From: Flavobacteriales bacterium
GTDB taxonomy: Bacteria > Bacteroidota > Bacteroidia > NS11-12g > UBA955
Length of the DNA: 64,000 bases
Assembly (NCBI GenBank): GCA_947496375.1
Contig: CANMCY010000005.1
Coordinates: 62,001-126,000, forward strand
Direction of reading: 5' to 3'
In this document: positions 34,451 through 44,328 of the stretch, piece by piece
Layout of the letters: each line of letters opens with the position of its first letter
Position numbering within the stretch: position 1 is the first letter of the stretch
Notes under the pieces: model-generated
Told to the model about the DNA's origin: nothing
Database searches by the model: none
What the model saw: the letters and a program-made list of their open reading frames with translations, nothing else
Translations under genes and position numbers: made by a program

Positions 34451-36907
34451 GTGTCGGAACGAATAACCCTATTTGCCGAAGTATTGTTGCCGCTGCCGGT
34501 ACCAAAGGCCTATATATATAGGGTGCCGCAAGAGTTAAATGAGCTGTTGCAGGCCGGACACCGCGTTATCGTTCAGTTTGGACCCCGAAAAGTGTATTCC
34601 GGCATTATTCTTAGGTTTTCGGAAACTCCGCCGATAGGATATACTGCCAGCTACATTCTGGAGATGCTGGAGGCGGAGCCGGTGGTGCTGCCTATTCAAT
34701 TGCAGTTCTGGCAATGGGTAGCTTCATATTATATGTGTTATCCGGGTGAAGTAATGGCAGCCGCATTACCCGCAGGTTTTCGTCTGCAAAGTGAGAGTTT
34801 ACTTACGTTGCATCCTGAATTTGACCCGGAAAATATTCCTGAGCTCGATGAAAAGGAAACCGTAATATTTAATGCCATGGTAAAGCTCAAGGAGCTTAAA
34901 ACCGATTCCATTGCTGAAATGCTGGGGCAGAAAAGCGGCATGAAACAAATCAGATCCCTTTATTTAAAAGGGATAGCTGTTTTAAAAGAGGAGGTGTCGG
35001 AACGTTATCGTCCCAAGTGGGAGGATATTATTTCGCTGTCGACCCAGTGGAACGATGAGGTTTTTGCAAAGGAAACACTCTGTCAACTGGAAAAAAAAGC
35101 GCCTAAACAAGCCGATGCTATCATGGCTGTGCTGGGTCTCGGAAAAGGCAGTCTGACCAAGAAAGAATTGCTTTCAAAACATGGTCTGCAGGCAGCTCAG
35201 ATATCATCGCTGGTTCAAAAGGGATTGCTGATACAGGAAAGGCGGCAGGTGGACCGCCTCGCGCGATTGGTAACAGAACCGGATGAACTGGAACTGACTA
35301 TCGAACAGCAAATGGCCGCAGATCAGGTAGCGGCTGCTTTTGAAACCGGCAAAAATGTACTGCTTTATGGGGTGACCGGGAGCGGTAAAACGTATTTATA
35401 CATTCAACAAATAAAACAGGCGCTAAATAATGGAAAACAGGCGCTGTTACTAATCCCTGAAGTGGCGCTTACTGAACAGCTGGTTTCTCGGCTGGAACAT
35501 TATTTTGGTAATGAAATGGGTGTGTGGCATAACTACTACAGCGGACATGAACGTACAGAACTTTATGAAAAAGTATTGCGGGGGGATGTTCGTTTTGTTG
35601 TAGGTGCCCGTTCAGCACTGTTCGCTCCCTTTTCAGATCTGGGGGTTGTGGTTATTGATGAGGAGCACGAAAATAGTTTCAAACAGTTTGATAAACGGCC
35701 TCATTATCATTGCAGGGATGCCGCGATTCAATTGGCACGTCTGCACCAATGCAGGGTACTGGCTGGCAGTGCCACACCTTCCTATGAATTGTGGAATTTG
35801 TGTACCGAAGGTCGCTGGGAAAAAGTAATTTTAAATAAAAGGTACATACATACTCCACCGCCACAGGTGCTGCTGGTAAACACAGCAGAAGCAGGCAAAA
35901 AAAATAAGCCCAAAGGTCCATTTCATAACCACATGCTGGAGGCCATAAGTCAGTGTCTGGAAGCCAAAAGCCAGGTTATTGTTTATCAAAACCGGAAGGG
36001 ATTTGTACCCTATATCAATTGCGATATGTGCGGTTACACACCCCATTGTGTAAATTGTGATATTACCCTTACGTATTACAAAAGCAATGGACAGCAGCGC
36101 TGTGGCTATTGTGGACACACCCAGCCCCCCATGAATGTTTGTCCGGCATGCGGAAGTACGGCAGTGTCCATGAAAGGGTTTGGTACCGAACGCATTGCTG
36201 AGGAATTGGCACTTGCTTTTCCTACGGCCAGAATTGCTCGTCTGGATCAGGAAAGTGCCCGCAAACGCAGCGATTTTCAGCGGATTTTTAATGGTTTTGC
36301 CAATGGCGATATCGATATTTTAGTGGGCACCCAGTTGCTAAGTAAGGGCCTGGATTTTCAAAATGTGGGGCTGGTGGCAGTACCCGATGCGGATATGCTG
36401 CTTAATATCCCGGACTTCAGAACCCATGAACGGGCTTTTCAGCAGCTGTTTCAGGTTGGAGGAAGGGCAGGCAGGGGCGCAAAACAGGGGCAGGTAATGA
36501 TTCAGTCCAGACAAACTTCACATCCCGTTTTGCAGGCGGTGTTGAATGATGATTATCTGGGTCTTGCACAGCATGAAATTCTGCTTCGACAACAGTTTCA
36601 GTATCCTCCATTTTTTAGGATGATAAAAGTGACCATCAGACACAAGGATTTGCGCAAGTCGGAGGAGGCATCGAAGTATTTTGCGGGTTTACTCAGAAGC
36701 ATACTCAAAGAGCGACTGATGGGGCCTCAGGCGCCTATGGTAGGGAGGGTGCGCAACTATTATCTGCAGCAACTCCTGATTAAGATGGATAAGAAAAAAG
36801 ATGATGCCGGGAAAGTGAAAGAATTGTTGTGGAATGCTTCATCTAAGGTGATTGCTATGTCAGATTTTAAAGGGGTTTGGTTTGATTTTGATGTGGACCC
36901 TGTCTAA
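34451..36907 (+). CDS. priA: Primosomal protein N' (replication restart helicase PriA)
   Basis: PriA recognises stalled forks and D-loops and reloads the replicative helicase. The 818-residue product (GTG start) shows the 3'BD (VLLPLPVPKAYIYRVPQE), Walker A GVTGSGKTYLY, DEEH box VVIDEEHENSFKQ, a zinc module of paired Cys motifs (CDMCGYTPHCVNCDITLTYY, CGYCGH, CPACGS), GFGTERIAEEL, and helicase motifs GTQLLSKGLDF and QVGGRAGRG. No frameshift or missing motif is seen. It stands alone between the mevalonate operon and hpd. Confidence 0.97.
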   Translation: MSERITLFAEVLLPLPVPKAYIYRVPQELNELLQAGHRVIVQFGPRKVYSGIILRFSETPPIGYTASYILEMLEAEPVVLPIQLQFWQWVASYYMCYPGEVMAAALPAGFRLQSESLLTLHPEFDPENIPELDEKETVIFNAMVKLKELKTDSIAEMLGQKSGMKQIRSLYLKGIAVLKEEVSERYRPKWEDIISLSTQWNDEVFAKETLCQLEKKAPKQADAIMAVLGLGKGSLTKKELLSKHGLQAAQISSLVQKGLLIQERRQVDRLARLVTEPDELELTIEQQMAADQVAAAFETGKNVLLYGVTGSGKTYLYIQQIKQALNNGKQALLLIPEVALTEQLVSRLEHYFGNEMGVWHNYYSGHERTELYEKVLRGDVRFVVGARSALFAPFSDLGVVVIDEEHENSFKQFDKRPHYHCRDAAIQLARLHQCRVLAGSATPSYELWNLCTEGRWEKVILNKRYIHTPPPQVLLVNTAEAGKKNKPKGPFHNHMLEAISQCLEAKSQVIVYQNRKGFVPYINCDMCGYTPHCVNCDITLTYYKSNGQQRCGYCGHTQPPMNVCPACGSTAVSMKGFGTERIAEELALAFPTARIARLDQESARKRSDFQRIFNGFANGDIDILVGTQLLSKGLDFQNVGLVAVPDADMLLNIPDFRTHERAFQQLFQVGGRAGRGAKQGQVMIQSRQTSHPVLQAVLNDDYLGLAQHEILLRQQFQYPPFFRMIKVTIRHKDLRKSEEASKYFAGLLRSILKERLMGPQAPMVGRVRNYYLQQLLIKMDKKKDDAGKVKELLWNASSKVIAMSDFKGVWFDFDVDPV

Positions 36908-36956
36908 TGTTGAAAATTGGCAATAATTGAATATTTTGTTGTTATTTTGAAGGCCA

Positions 36957-38081
36957 ATGGAGACGCTGGAAACAACCGAGACAATGACTGCTCAAGATTT
37001 TCTTCCCTTAAATGGAACTGACCACATAGAATTTTATGTGGGCAATGCCAAACAAAGTGCTTATTATTACCAATCTGCCTGGGGTTACAAACTCGTTGCC
37101 TATTCGGGCCCGGAAACGGGTGTGAGAGATCGTGCAAGCTATGTTTTACAACAAGATAAAGTTCGCCTGGTACTTACTACCTCTCTGCAACCTGATTCTG
37201 ATATTACACGTCATCATGCCAAACATGGCGATGGAGTAAAGTTTCTATGTATATGGGTAGATGATGCCACCCAAAGTTTTGAAGAAACCGTAAAACGCGG
37301 TGCAAAACCTTACATGGAGCCCACCCGCTTTGAGGATGAGCACGGCTGGGTGGTTATCAGTGCCATCCATACCTATGGAGAGACCATTCATAAATTTGTA
37401 GAACGCACCCACTACCATGGGCCTTTTCTTCCCGGGTTTAAGGAGGTGAAAAATGCCATTGATGTAGTTCCGGTGGGTTTAAGGTACGTAGATCACTGTG
37501 TGGGAAATGTGGAACTGGGCGCAATGAATCAATGGGTTAAGTATTATGAAGATGTGATGGGTTTTAAGTTGCTTATCACTTTTGATGATGAGGATATCAG
37601 CACAGAATACAGTGCACTGATGAGTAAGGTGGTGAGTAATGGCAATGGCTACATCAAATTCCCTATCAACGAGCCCGCCGAAGGTCGTAAAAAATCTCAG
37701 ATTGAAGAGTACCTTGACTTTTACCATGGCGCAGGTGTTCAACATATTGCCATTGAGACAGATAATATTATTGAAACTGTGGGTGAACTGAGACGCAGAG
37801 GGGTAGAGTTTTTATATGTTCCTGAGACATACTACGATGATATCCCTGAACGTGTGGGGCAAATTGATGAAAATCTGGAAGCGCTAAAAAAGCTGAATAT
37901 TCTGATTGACAGAGATGAAGACGGGTATTTGCTGCAAATCTTTACCAAACCTGTGGAAGACAGGCCTACTCTGTTTTATGAGATTATACAGCGCAGGGGA
38001 GCCAAAAGTTTTGGTAAGGGCAATTTTAAGGCGCTTTTTGAGAGCATTGAGCGCGAACAGGAGCTCCGGGGCAATCTTTAA
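36957..38081 (+). CDS. hpd: 4-hydroxyphenylpyruvate dioxygenase
   Basis: Converts 4-hydroxyphenylpyruvate to homogentisate with O2 and Fe(II) in tyrosine degradation. The 374-residue protein contains two vicinal-oxygen-chelate halves. The iron ligands are recognised as His in RYVDHCVGNV, His in VQHIAIETDNI and Glu in LFYEIIQRRG. The C-terminal helix carrying GKGNFKALFESIEREQ is as in the family. The homogentisate pathway partners are not in the window. Its stop shares a TTAA tetramer with the convergent OsmC gene. Confidence 0.97.
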   Translation: METLETTETMTAQDFLPLNGTDHIEFYVGNAKQSAYYYQSAWGYKLVAYSGPETGVRDRASYVLQQDKVRLVLTTSLQPDSDITRHHAKHGDGVKFLCIWVDDATQSFEETVKRGAKPYMEPTRFEDEHGWVVISAIHTYGETIHKFVERTHYHGPFLPGFKEVKNAIDVVPVGLRYVDHCVGNVELGAMNQWVKYYEDVMGFKLLITFDDEDISTEYSALMSKVVSNGNGYIKFPINEPAEGRKKSQIEEYLDFYHGAGVQHIAIETDNIIETVGELRRRGVEFLYVPETYYDDIPERVGQIDENLEALKKLNILIDRDEDGYLLQIFTKPVEDRPTLFYEIIQRRGAKSFGKGNFKALFESIEREQELRGNL

Positions 38082-38488
38082 ATAAACTCAACCTGCACGT
38101 CCTGCTTAATATCAGGGTGCAGACTGCGTGCTACCGGACAGGTTTTAACGATCCGCAGCAGGCCTTCTTTGGCATGTTCATCGTGCTTTTCCTGCAGTTG
38201 TATTTGTAAATGGATTTCAATTCTGACGATGCGTCTGGGATCTGTGCCCATGTGTTTGATAGTATGGGCTTTGGTACCCTCAATATGGTATCCGTGGTTT
38301 TGGGCGTAAATCCCCATGGTAGTGATGATGCAGTTGGCCAGACTCAACGCGCATAAATCGGTGGGAGAGAAGGCCTCGCCTTTACCCTGATTGTCTGATG
38401 GTGCATCCGTAATAATGCTATTTCCGCTTTGCAGGTGTGTGTTTTGGGTGCGAAGTTCACCCACATACACGGTTTCAAATCCGTTCAT
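38078..38488 (-). CDS. OsmC family peroxiredoxin-like protein
   Basis: OsmC/Ohr proteins reduce organic hydroperoxides with a pair of cysteines. In the 136-residue sequence the two Cys occur in the expected settings, SLANCIITTMG and VKTCPVARSLHPDI, with the Arg/Glu context of the family less clear. The best match is the general OsmC group rather than Ohr. Convergent with hpd, overlapping by four bases. Confidence 0.88.
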   Translation of the reverse strand: MNGFETVYVGELRTQNTHLQSGNSIITDAPSDNQGKGEAFSPTDLCALSLANCIITTMGIYAQNHGYHIEGTKAHTIKHMGTDPRRIVRIEIHLQIQLQEKHDEHAKEGLLRIVKTCPVARSLHPDIKQDVQVEFI

Positions 38489-38512
38489 TGGGGCGAAGTT
38501 CGGGAAAAAGCA

Positions 38513-39544
38513 TTAACGCAGCAAAGTGATATTGCCCGTGTAAATTCTGCGTATTTTATCCGTTCCCATCAGCTCAATTCGGCATGCATAAACGCCCGAT
38601 GGGGCCGGTTTCCCCATGTAATTTCCGTCCCATCCGCTTTTCATGTCCACGGATCGGTAAACAATTTGCCCCCACCGGTTTAGGATAATCATGGAAAACT
38701 GGGTAAATCCTTCCAGATAGGGCTGAAACAAATCGTTAGGGGCTGCATCATTGGGGGTGAAGGCATTGGGAATGAAGAATACCGGCGGACAACTGTCTAT
38801 CAGTGAAATGGCATCTGTTTTGCGGCAGCCGTCGACACTGGTTACCGTTACGCTATAATCTCCGGCCAGGTTGGCAATGATGGAAGATGTAGTTTCATTT
38901 CCGGGGCTCCACAAATAGGTGTACCCCGCGCCGGAACCTGCATCCAGCAGCACATTGGCATTTCTGCATACAAATCGGTCATTGCCCAGATCCACCTGCG
39001 GCTGAGTGCCTTGTCTAACGGCAATCGTTTTACTCGTACTGCCGCACTGTGAGTATACTTTTACGGAATACGTGCCGGGTTGGGTAATGGTTAGGGTGCG
39101 GTTGTTGGTGTCTTTGCCGGATAAATTCACATCAGGGCTGGTCCAGTGGTATTGGGCACCACGAAAATTGTTGCCAGCATTCAGGTTCAGGGTAATACCG
39201 CTTCCGCAAAAAACCGTATCGCGCATGGGTATGGGTTCGAAGACACTCTGAATAACCAGCACCCAGATGTTTTGGGTCTTCTTGCTCGAATCAGAGAAGG
39301 TGCTTTCACATGAGGTAAGGAATAATCCGGTATCAGGGTAGTTTACGTTGGGCTCTCTGAGTGCTGAACTGCCGGGTACGCCGCCCTGAAAGGTCCATTT
39401 CCAGCTTACAGATGGCAAGCTGTTTCCGGTATTGAATTCTTTGTAATTAATGCCCGAACCTTTACAGATAATGAGGGAAGGGGTTTGTGCAATGGCATTA
39501 ATTGCATATATGCTTAAAAACAACAATAAAGACTTTGTTCTCAT
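38513..39544 (-). CDS. T9SS type B sorting domain protein with PKD-like domains
   Basis: The 343-residue product has a signal peptide (LLLFLSIYAINAIAQ), a PKD-like module containing WKWTFQGGVPGSS, one or two Ig-like units (DTVFCGSGITLNLNAG, LGNDRFVCRNANVLLDAG) and a C-terminal gliding-motility-associated type B sorting domain opening FFIPNAFTPNDAAPNDLFQPY, with LNRWGQIVYRS, GWDGNYMGKPAPSGVYACRI and GNITLLR. It is exported by the T9SS. The function of the short N-terminal domains is unknown. A -7 box lies 10 bases upstream of the ATG. Confidence 0.9.
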   Translation of the reverse strand: MRTKSLLLFLSIYAINAIAQTPSLIICKGSGINYKEFNTGNSLPSVSWKWTFQGGVPGSSALREPNVNYPDTGLFLTSCESTFSDSSKKTQNIWVLVIQSVFEPIPMRDTVFCGSGITLNLNAGNNFRGAQYHWTSPDVNLSGKDTNNRTLTITQPGTYSVKVYSQCGSTSKTIAVRQGTQPQVDLGNDRFVCRNANVLLDAGSGAGYTYLWSPGNETTSSIIANLAGDYSVTVTSVDGCRKTDAISLIDSCPPVFFIPNAFTPNDAAPNDLFQPYLEGFTQFSMIILNRWGQIVYRSVDMKSGWDGNYMGKPAPSGVYACRIELMGTDKIRRIYTGNITLLR

Positions 39545-39554
39545 GGCATTTCTA

Positions 39555-39562
39555 CAAATGTA
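39555..39562 (-). promoter_or_regulatory. Candidate -7 box for the type B cargo gene
   Basis: The minus strand reads TACATTTG, matching TAnnTTTG, ten bases before the ATG at 39544. Confidence 0.45.
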
Positions 39563-39577
39563 CTGCGATTTTTAATA

Positions 39578-40462
39578 TTAATCGTCGTGGTTCAGTGGTC
39601 TTTGCTTAATGATGCCTCCCTTGGTTTCTTTAACGCTGTGCATAACAACAAATGCGTTGGGCTCTATTAAATCCAGTTCTCGTTTTAATTTGTTGATTTC
39701 AAGGCGCGTGATAACGGTATATAGGATGTCGATTTCATTGGTTTCTCCACGTTTTCCATATCCTTTTTTACCATTGTAAATGGTTACGCCCCTGCCCATT
39801 TTGTTGCTAATCATTGTTTGAATTTTTTCGCCTTGGGATGAAACGATGGTCACCCCTACATATTCTTCTATTCCCTCAATCACAAAATTTAGGGTTTTTG
39901 AGGCCGCCAGGTAGGTAATCATGGAATACATTGCTCTTTCTGTGCCCAGGAAATAAGCGGCCGAAGCAAAAATGACTATGTTGATGAAAAGGACTACATC
40001 ACGAATGGTTGTATTGGTTTTTTTACTCAAAAAAATAGCCAGAATTTCAATGCCGTCAATCACACATCCTCCCCTTACTGCAAGGCCTATTCCTGCACCA
40101 AGAAAGAACCCTCCAAACGCAGCCACCAGTAATTTATCGTGAGTAACAACGGGGAACTCCACCCAAGCCAGTATCACGGCCAGCCCCATAACGGCTATGG
40201 TTGTTTTTAGCGCAAAGGTTTTTCCCAGCGTTTTAAGCCCCATGATGACCAATGGAATGTTGATTGCAATGATGAGTATGTGAAATGGAGCACCGCTAAT
40301 GGCAGAACTGAGCAAGGATATACCTGTAGCGCCTCCATCAATAAATTCGTTAGGCAATAAAAAGGCCTTGGATCCGAATGCTGCAGAAAATATGCCTACT
40401 ATAATCTTCGCGATATCCAGTATGTGGCTAAATACGTTGTTTTTTGAGTTTTTTAGCTTCAT
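39578..40462 (-). CDS. YitT family membrane protein
   Basis: The start MKLKNSKNN at 40462 is preferred over an upstream ATG that would overlap dinB. The 294-residue protein has five or six transmembrane helices (IAKIIVGIFSAAFGSKAFLLP, ILIIAINIPLVIMGLKTL, LLVAAFGGFFLGAGIGLAVRGG) and a C-terminal cytoplasmic DUF2179 domain (VSSQGEKIQTMISNKMGRGVTIYNGKKGY). The FLLPNEFIDGGATGISLL and GGCVIDGIEILA segments are typical. Function of the family is not established; transport has been proposed. It follows dinB by 22 bases and may be cotranscribed. Confidence 0.88.
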   Translation of the reverse strand: MKLKNSKNNVFSHILDIAKIIVGIFSAAFGSKAFLLPNEFIDGGATGISLLSSAISGAPFHILIIAINIPLVIMGLKTLGKTFALKTTIAVMGLAVILAWVEFPVVTHDKLLVAAFGGFFLGAGIGLAVRGGCVIDGIEILAIFLSKKTNTTIRDVVLFINIVIFASAAYFLGTERAMYSMITYLAASKTLNFVIEGIEEYVGVTIVSSQGEKIQTMISNKMGRGVTIYNGKKGYGKRGETNEIDILYTVITRLEINKLKRELDLIEPNAFVVMHSVKETKGGIIKQRPLNHDD

Positions 40463-40484
40463 GGTACTGTTATCCAAATTTCGG

Positions 40485-41654
40485 TTATTGTTGCTTGTCC
40501 GAGGGATGATTGTAGCTATTTGCAATCGCTCTTTTTACTGCATCCTCTCCATATCGATTGCGTATTTTGTCCATGGCTTGATACAGGTTAATCATTTCTT
40601 CGGTGTGCTCAAACAGATTGATTTGGAGGGAGCCGGTTACCAGTTCGCTGAACCGCACCCCAATGAGTCTCACCAGCATGCGTTTTTCATATAGTTTTTC
40701 AAATAACTCGCAACTACAGGCAATCAGGGTGTGGTCTGCGCTGGTGTAAGGAATGCGTAGCTGTTTTGTGTAGGTGTTAAAATCGCTGTAGCGTATTTTT
40801 ACGGTAACACAACCGGTTACTTTATTTTGTTTTCGAAGCTGGTAGGCCAGGTTTTCAGCCATGCTCACGATAAGACTCTTTAGCATTTGCACATTGATGG
40901 TGTCCTGTTCAAATGTTCGCTCTGCACTGATGCTTTTTTGTTCCCGGTAAGGTTCTACGGGGGCATGGTCTATACCCTGGCTTTTTTTCCAGATATCGGT
41001 GCCGGTTTTCCCCAGGGTTTTCTCCATGAGCTCCACCGGCATGGATTGCACTGTTTCAATACGCTGAATACCCAGCCCTCTAAGCGTTTTGTAGGTTTCT
41101 TGTCCCACCCCGGGTATTTTTTTTATGCTTAGTGGCGCCAGAAAGGGCTTTTCATTTCCGTGCAGTATGTTTTTGGCCCCAGCAGGTTTGGCCTCACCGG
41201 TGGCTATTTTGCTCACGGTTTTGTTGGCACTTAGGCCAAAGGAAATTGGCAGACCGGTTTCATATTGTATTTTCACACTTAACGCTTTGGCGATTTGCCA
41301 GCAGCCAAAAAAACGGTCCATGCCACTCAGATCCAGATAGAATTCATCAATGCTGCTTTTTTCATATACCGGAACATTTTCAGCCACAATGTCGGTAACC
41401 ATGCGTGAATAACGGCTGTATAATTCGTGGTCGCCTCGTATGATCATGGCATCGGGGCACAGCTGCCGGGCCATTTTTACCGGCATGGCACTCCTTACCC
41501 CATAAGCCCTTGCCTCGTAACTGCAGCTGGCTACCACACCTCTGTCGCCCGTGCCGCCAATAATCAGCGGGATGTTCTGCAAGGCGCTGTTGCGCAAACG
41601 CTCTACACTTACAAAAAAGCTGTCCAAATCCATGTGCGCAATGTGTTTTTTCAT
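40485..41654 (-). CDS. dinB: DNA polymerase IV
   Basis: Y-family translesion polymerase. Metal-binding residues sit in HMDLDSFFVSVE and SSIDEFYLDLSG; YEARAYGVRSAMP, FGLSANKTVSKIATGEAKP and the HhH region KIPGVGQETYKTLRGLGI are all present, followed by the little-finger domain (ERTFEQDTINVQML). A beta-clamp binding peptide QINLF is visible near residue 344. At 389 residues it is slightly longer than the usual 350. Divergent from the next T9SS gene. Confidence 0.95.
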   Translation of the reverse strand: MKKHIAHMDLDSFFVSVERLRNSALQNIPLIIGGTGDRGVVASCSYEARAYGVRSAMPVKMARQLCPDAMIIRGDHELYSRYSRMVTDIVAENVPVYEKSSIDEFYLDLSGMDRFFGCWQIAKALSVKIQYETGLPISFGLSANKTVSKIATGEAKPAGAKNILHGNEKPFLAPLSIKKIPGVGQETYKTLRGLGIQRIETVQSMPVELMEKTLGKTGTDIWKKSQGIDHAPVEPYREQKSISAERTFEQDTINVQMLKSLIVSMAENLAYQLRKQNKVTGCVTVKIRYSDFNTYTKQLRIPYTSADHTLIACSCELFEKLYEKRMLVRLIGVRFSELVTGSLQINLFEHTEEMINLYQAMDKIRNRYGEDAVKRAIANSYNHPSDKQQ

Positions 41655-41808
41655 GATAAAAAAATTAACAAAAAGTTGGCATTTAAATTAACAATAAAAG
41701 ATGAGGATTCAAAAACGATTATTCACCTTTGGTTGTTTATTGTTTAATGTTTTACAGCATGCCTTCAATTTTGGCCTGTTAATTTGGTGGCAGCCCCGGG
41801 TTTTGTTG

Positions 41809-41816
41809 TATTTTTG
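41809..41816 (+). promoter_or_regulatory. Candidate -7 box for the 832-aa T9SS gene
   Basis: TATTTTTG matches TAnnTTTG, with TTG at 41784-41786 placed 22 bases upstream. The box ends 13 bases before the TTG start. Confidence 0.5.
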
Positions 41817-41829
41817 TATAGAATAGCGA

Positions 41830-44328
41830 TTGGATATATTTAAATCATATCTTCGGAAACTTCTGTCGGCAGTATTTTTTCTGTGGATTTCTGTTTCTTC
41901 AGCTACCCACATCGTTGGGGGTGAAATGACGTATACCTATCTGGGTTCAAATCGGTATAAGGTTAGACTCGATTTGTATATTGATTGTGTCAATGGAGAT
42001 CCGGGTGCCATATCCAGTGATGCCACCGCTTGGTTTGGCGTATGGGATGGAAATACAAGGAGAATAATCAGCGGCTATCCGGTTGAAATTTCGAGGACCG
42101 GGCCCAAAAGAATCCAAAAAACCAACTACAACTGCATATCCATTGCTCCCAATGCCTGCGTAGACCATTACTGGTATGAAACCACGCTGACACTGGCCCC
42201 GCGCACAAACGGTTACATTATCTCGTTTCAGCGATGCTGCCGTAATAACAGCATTTCCAATCTGTTTGATCCGGGAGGTACCGGTGCCAATTACTGGACA
42301 GCCATACCCGACGCCCGTAGTACTCCCAATCAAAAAGAAAATAACAGCGCAGTATTCAAAGAACTTCCCCCCAACTTCCTTTGTACCAATACGCCCCTTA
42401 ATTTTGATCACAGTGCTACAGACCCTGATGGCGACAGTCTTGCCTATGATTTGTTTTTGCCTTACACAGGGGGAACACGAACACAGCCCAGGCCCGATAA
42501 CCGGTTTAACGGTAATCTTGAAAATCCACCATTTTCCCGAATCACTTGGGGTTCCGGGTATTCTACCAGTTCACCGATTGACGGCAATCCCTTGCTCAAT
42601 GTTGATCCCATTACCGGTAAAATGACCTTGGTACCCACGCAAACCGGTCAGTTTGTGGTGGGAATCCGGGTGAAGGAATACCGCAAAGGAAAGCTCATTT
42701 CTGAGACCATGCGGGACTATCAGTTTAATGTGCAGGCCTGTGTGATTGATGTGGTGGCTTCTTACTTTGTGCCAACCGTGGTTTGTGGTTATAAATATCA
42801 GTTCAGAAACCAGAGCAAGGGCGGAACACGCTATCACTGGGATTTTGGAGTGCCCGGAATCAGTACGGATACATCCAATCTATACCAGCCAACCTACACG
42901 TTCCCGTATGCAGGTAAATTTAAAATTAAACTCATTGCATGGAAAAATAATTGTTCAGATACTTTTGAAGCAGAAATGGAAGTTCTTAAACCGGAAAAGC
43001 CCGATTTAAAGTCTGATACGACCATCTGTGAAGGAGCAACTCTCAATCTGACCTCTAATCTTACCGGCGATTTTTATCTTTGGAGTAATGGTCAAACCAC
43101 CCCCTCGATTACAATCAATCAACCGGGGCTTTATTGGCTGGAGCTTACCAAAAATACCTGCAAATGGCGAGATACCATGGTGCTGACCGTTGACCGCACC
43201 AAAGTGGCGATTACCGGTGATACATTGTATTGCAGTGATGAGCAATTCTCCCGAACCCTTAAGGCAACTTCCGGCCTGAAAAGCTATCTGTGGAATACCG
43301 GTGCGACCACCCCCAACATTACTGTCAGTCAGTCCGGAATGTATTTTGTTGCCGGAACCACAGTGAATGGGTGCAAATCCATTGATACTGCCTACATCAA
43401 TCGCTTTTCACCTGTGGTAGTATCCATCAGGGATACCATAGTTTGCCCCGGAAATCCGGTCACATTCAACAATCAGAACCCCACCGCCACCGCTACTCGC
43501 TGGAGCAATGGTGAAACAGGATCGTCCATTACCGTAAAAACGCCCGGCACCTATGTGGTGCGCGTTACACGCGGACTTTGCAGCACGTGGGATACATTCA
43601 ATCTGAATAATTTTCCATCCACCCTATCACTGGGGCCTGATATGCGGTTTTGCGAGCGAATAGATACACTCCTGACTGCGCCGCGCAGCGATTTTCAGTC
43701 AGTGGTGTGGAATAATGAGGTTACCGGGAATACCTTCAGACTGCAAAAGTCGGGTAAGCTTACCATTTCCGTTATCAATCGCTTTGGCTGTCCTGAATCA
43801 GATTCTATTAATGTAAACTTGTTTTTAAACCCTCGCGTGAATCTGGGCAATGATACCCTCGTCTGCCTGTCGGTTCATCCCGTGCTGGATGCAGGTTCGG
43901 GCATGGAGTGGTATCGATGGCATAATGGAACATCAGAGCGAACCTACAAAGCAATTGATCCCGGAACCTATTGGGTAAAGGTGAAAGATGCCAACGGGTG
44001 CTTTGGCTCGGATACCGTAACCATCAATAAAAGAGGTGATTTATATCCTTCCACATTGTTTATGCCTAATGCATTTACGCCGGATGGAAATGGCATCAAC
44101 GATTTCTACCCCATGAATAAATTCCCTAAAGTGGGTACGCTATATAATGTGAAGCTTTACAACCGCTGGGGCTCGAAACTGATTGAACTTGAATCGCCGG
44201 ATGTGAACTGGGATGGCAATATCAATGGGGTACCCGCACCCGAAGGCGCTTATGTTTACCTGGCAACATGGATTGGATGTGACAACGAACGTCGAACCAT
44301 TAGCGGCAGTTTTCACATTTTGCGGTAA
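41830..44328 (+). CDS. T9SS type B sorted protein with PKD and Ig-like repeats
   Basis: Starts at TTG (MDIFKSYLRKLLSAVFFLWISVSSA is a plausible signal peptide); no earlier ATG exists in frame. The N-terminal domain THIVGGEMTYTYLGSNRYKVRLDLYIDC followed by ISFQRCCRNN recurs in large Bacteroidota gliding-associated proteins. A PKD module (YHWDFGVPGISTDTSN) and four or five Ig-like repeats (DTTICEGATLNLTSN, DTIVCPGNPVTFNN, NDTLVCLSVHPVLDAGSG) follow, and a type B sorting domain ends it (LFMPNAFTPDGNGINDFYPM ... GSFHILR). It is 832 residues. I infer a surface-exposed structural or adhesive protein. Confidence 0.9.
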   Translation: MDIFKSYLRKLLSAVFFLWISVSSATHIVGGEMTYTYLGSNRYKVRLDLYIDCVNGDPGAISSDATAWFGVWDGNTRRIISGYPVEISRTGPKRIQKTNYNCISIAPNACVDHYWYETTLTLAPRTNGYIISFQRCCRNNSISNLFDPGGTGANYWTAIPDARSTPNQKENNSAVFKELPPNFLCTNTPLNFDHSATDPDGDSLAYDLFLPYTGGTRTQPRPDNRFNGNLENPPFSRITWGSGYSTSSPIDGNPLLNVDPITGKMTLVPTQTGQFVVGIRVKEYRKGKLISETMRDYQFNVQACVIDVVASYFVPTVVCGYKYQFRNQSKGGTRYHWDFGVPGISTDTSNLYQPTYTFPYAGKFKIKLIAWKNNCSDTFEAEMEVLKPEKPDLKSDTTICEGATLNLTSNLTGDFYLWSNGQTTPSITINQPGLYWLELTKNTCKWRDTMVLTVDRTKVAITGDTLYCSDEQFSRTLKATSGLKSYLWNTGATTPNITVSQSGMYFVAGTTVNGCKSIDTAYINRFSPVVVSIRDTIVCPGNPVTFNNQNPTATATRWSNGETGSSITVKTPGTYVVRVTRGLCSTWDTFNLNNFPSTLSLGPDMRFCERIDTLLTAPRSDFQSVVWNNEVTGNTFRLQKSGKLTISVINRFGCPESDSINVNLFLNPRVNLGNDTLVCLSVHPVLDAGSGMEWYRWHNGTSERTYKAIDPGTYWVKVKDANGCFGSDTVTINKRGDLYPSTLFMPNAFTPDGNGINDFYPMNKFPKVGTLYNVKLYNRWGSKLIELESPDVNWDGNINGVPAPEGAYVYLATWIGCDNERRTISGSFHILR

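Noticed and set aside
40463-40525. Longer start for the YitT protein
   Set aside because: It would overlap the dinB 3' end by 41 bases and adds a hydrophilic tail not seen in the family.
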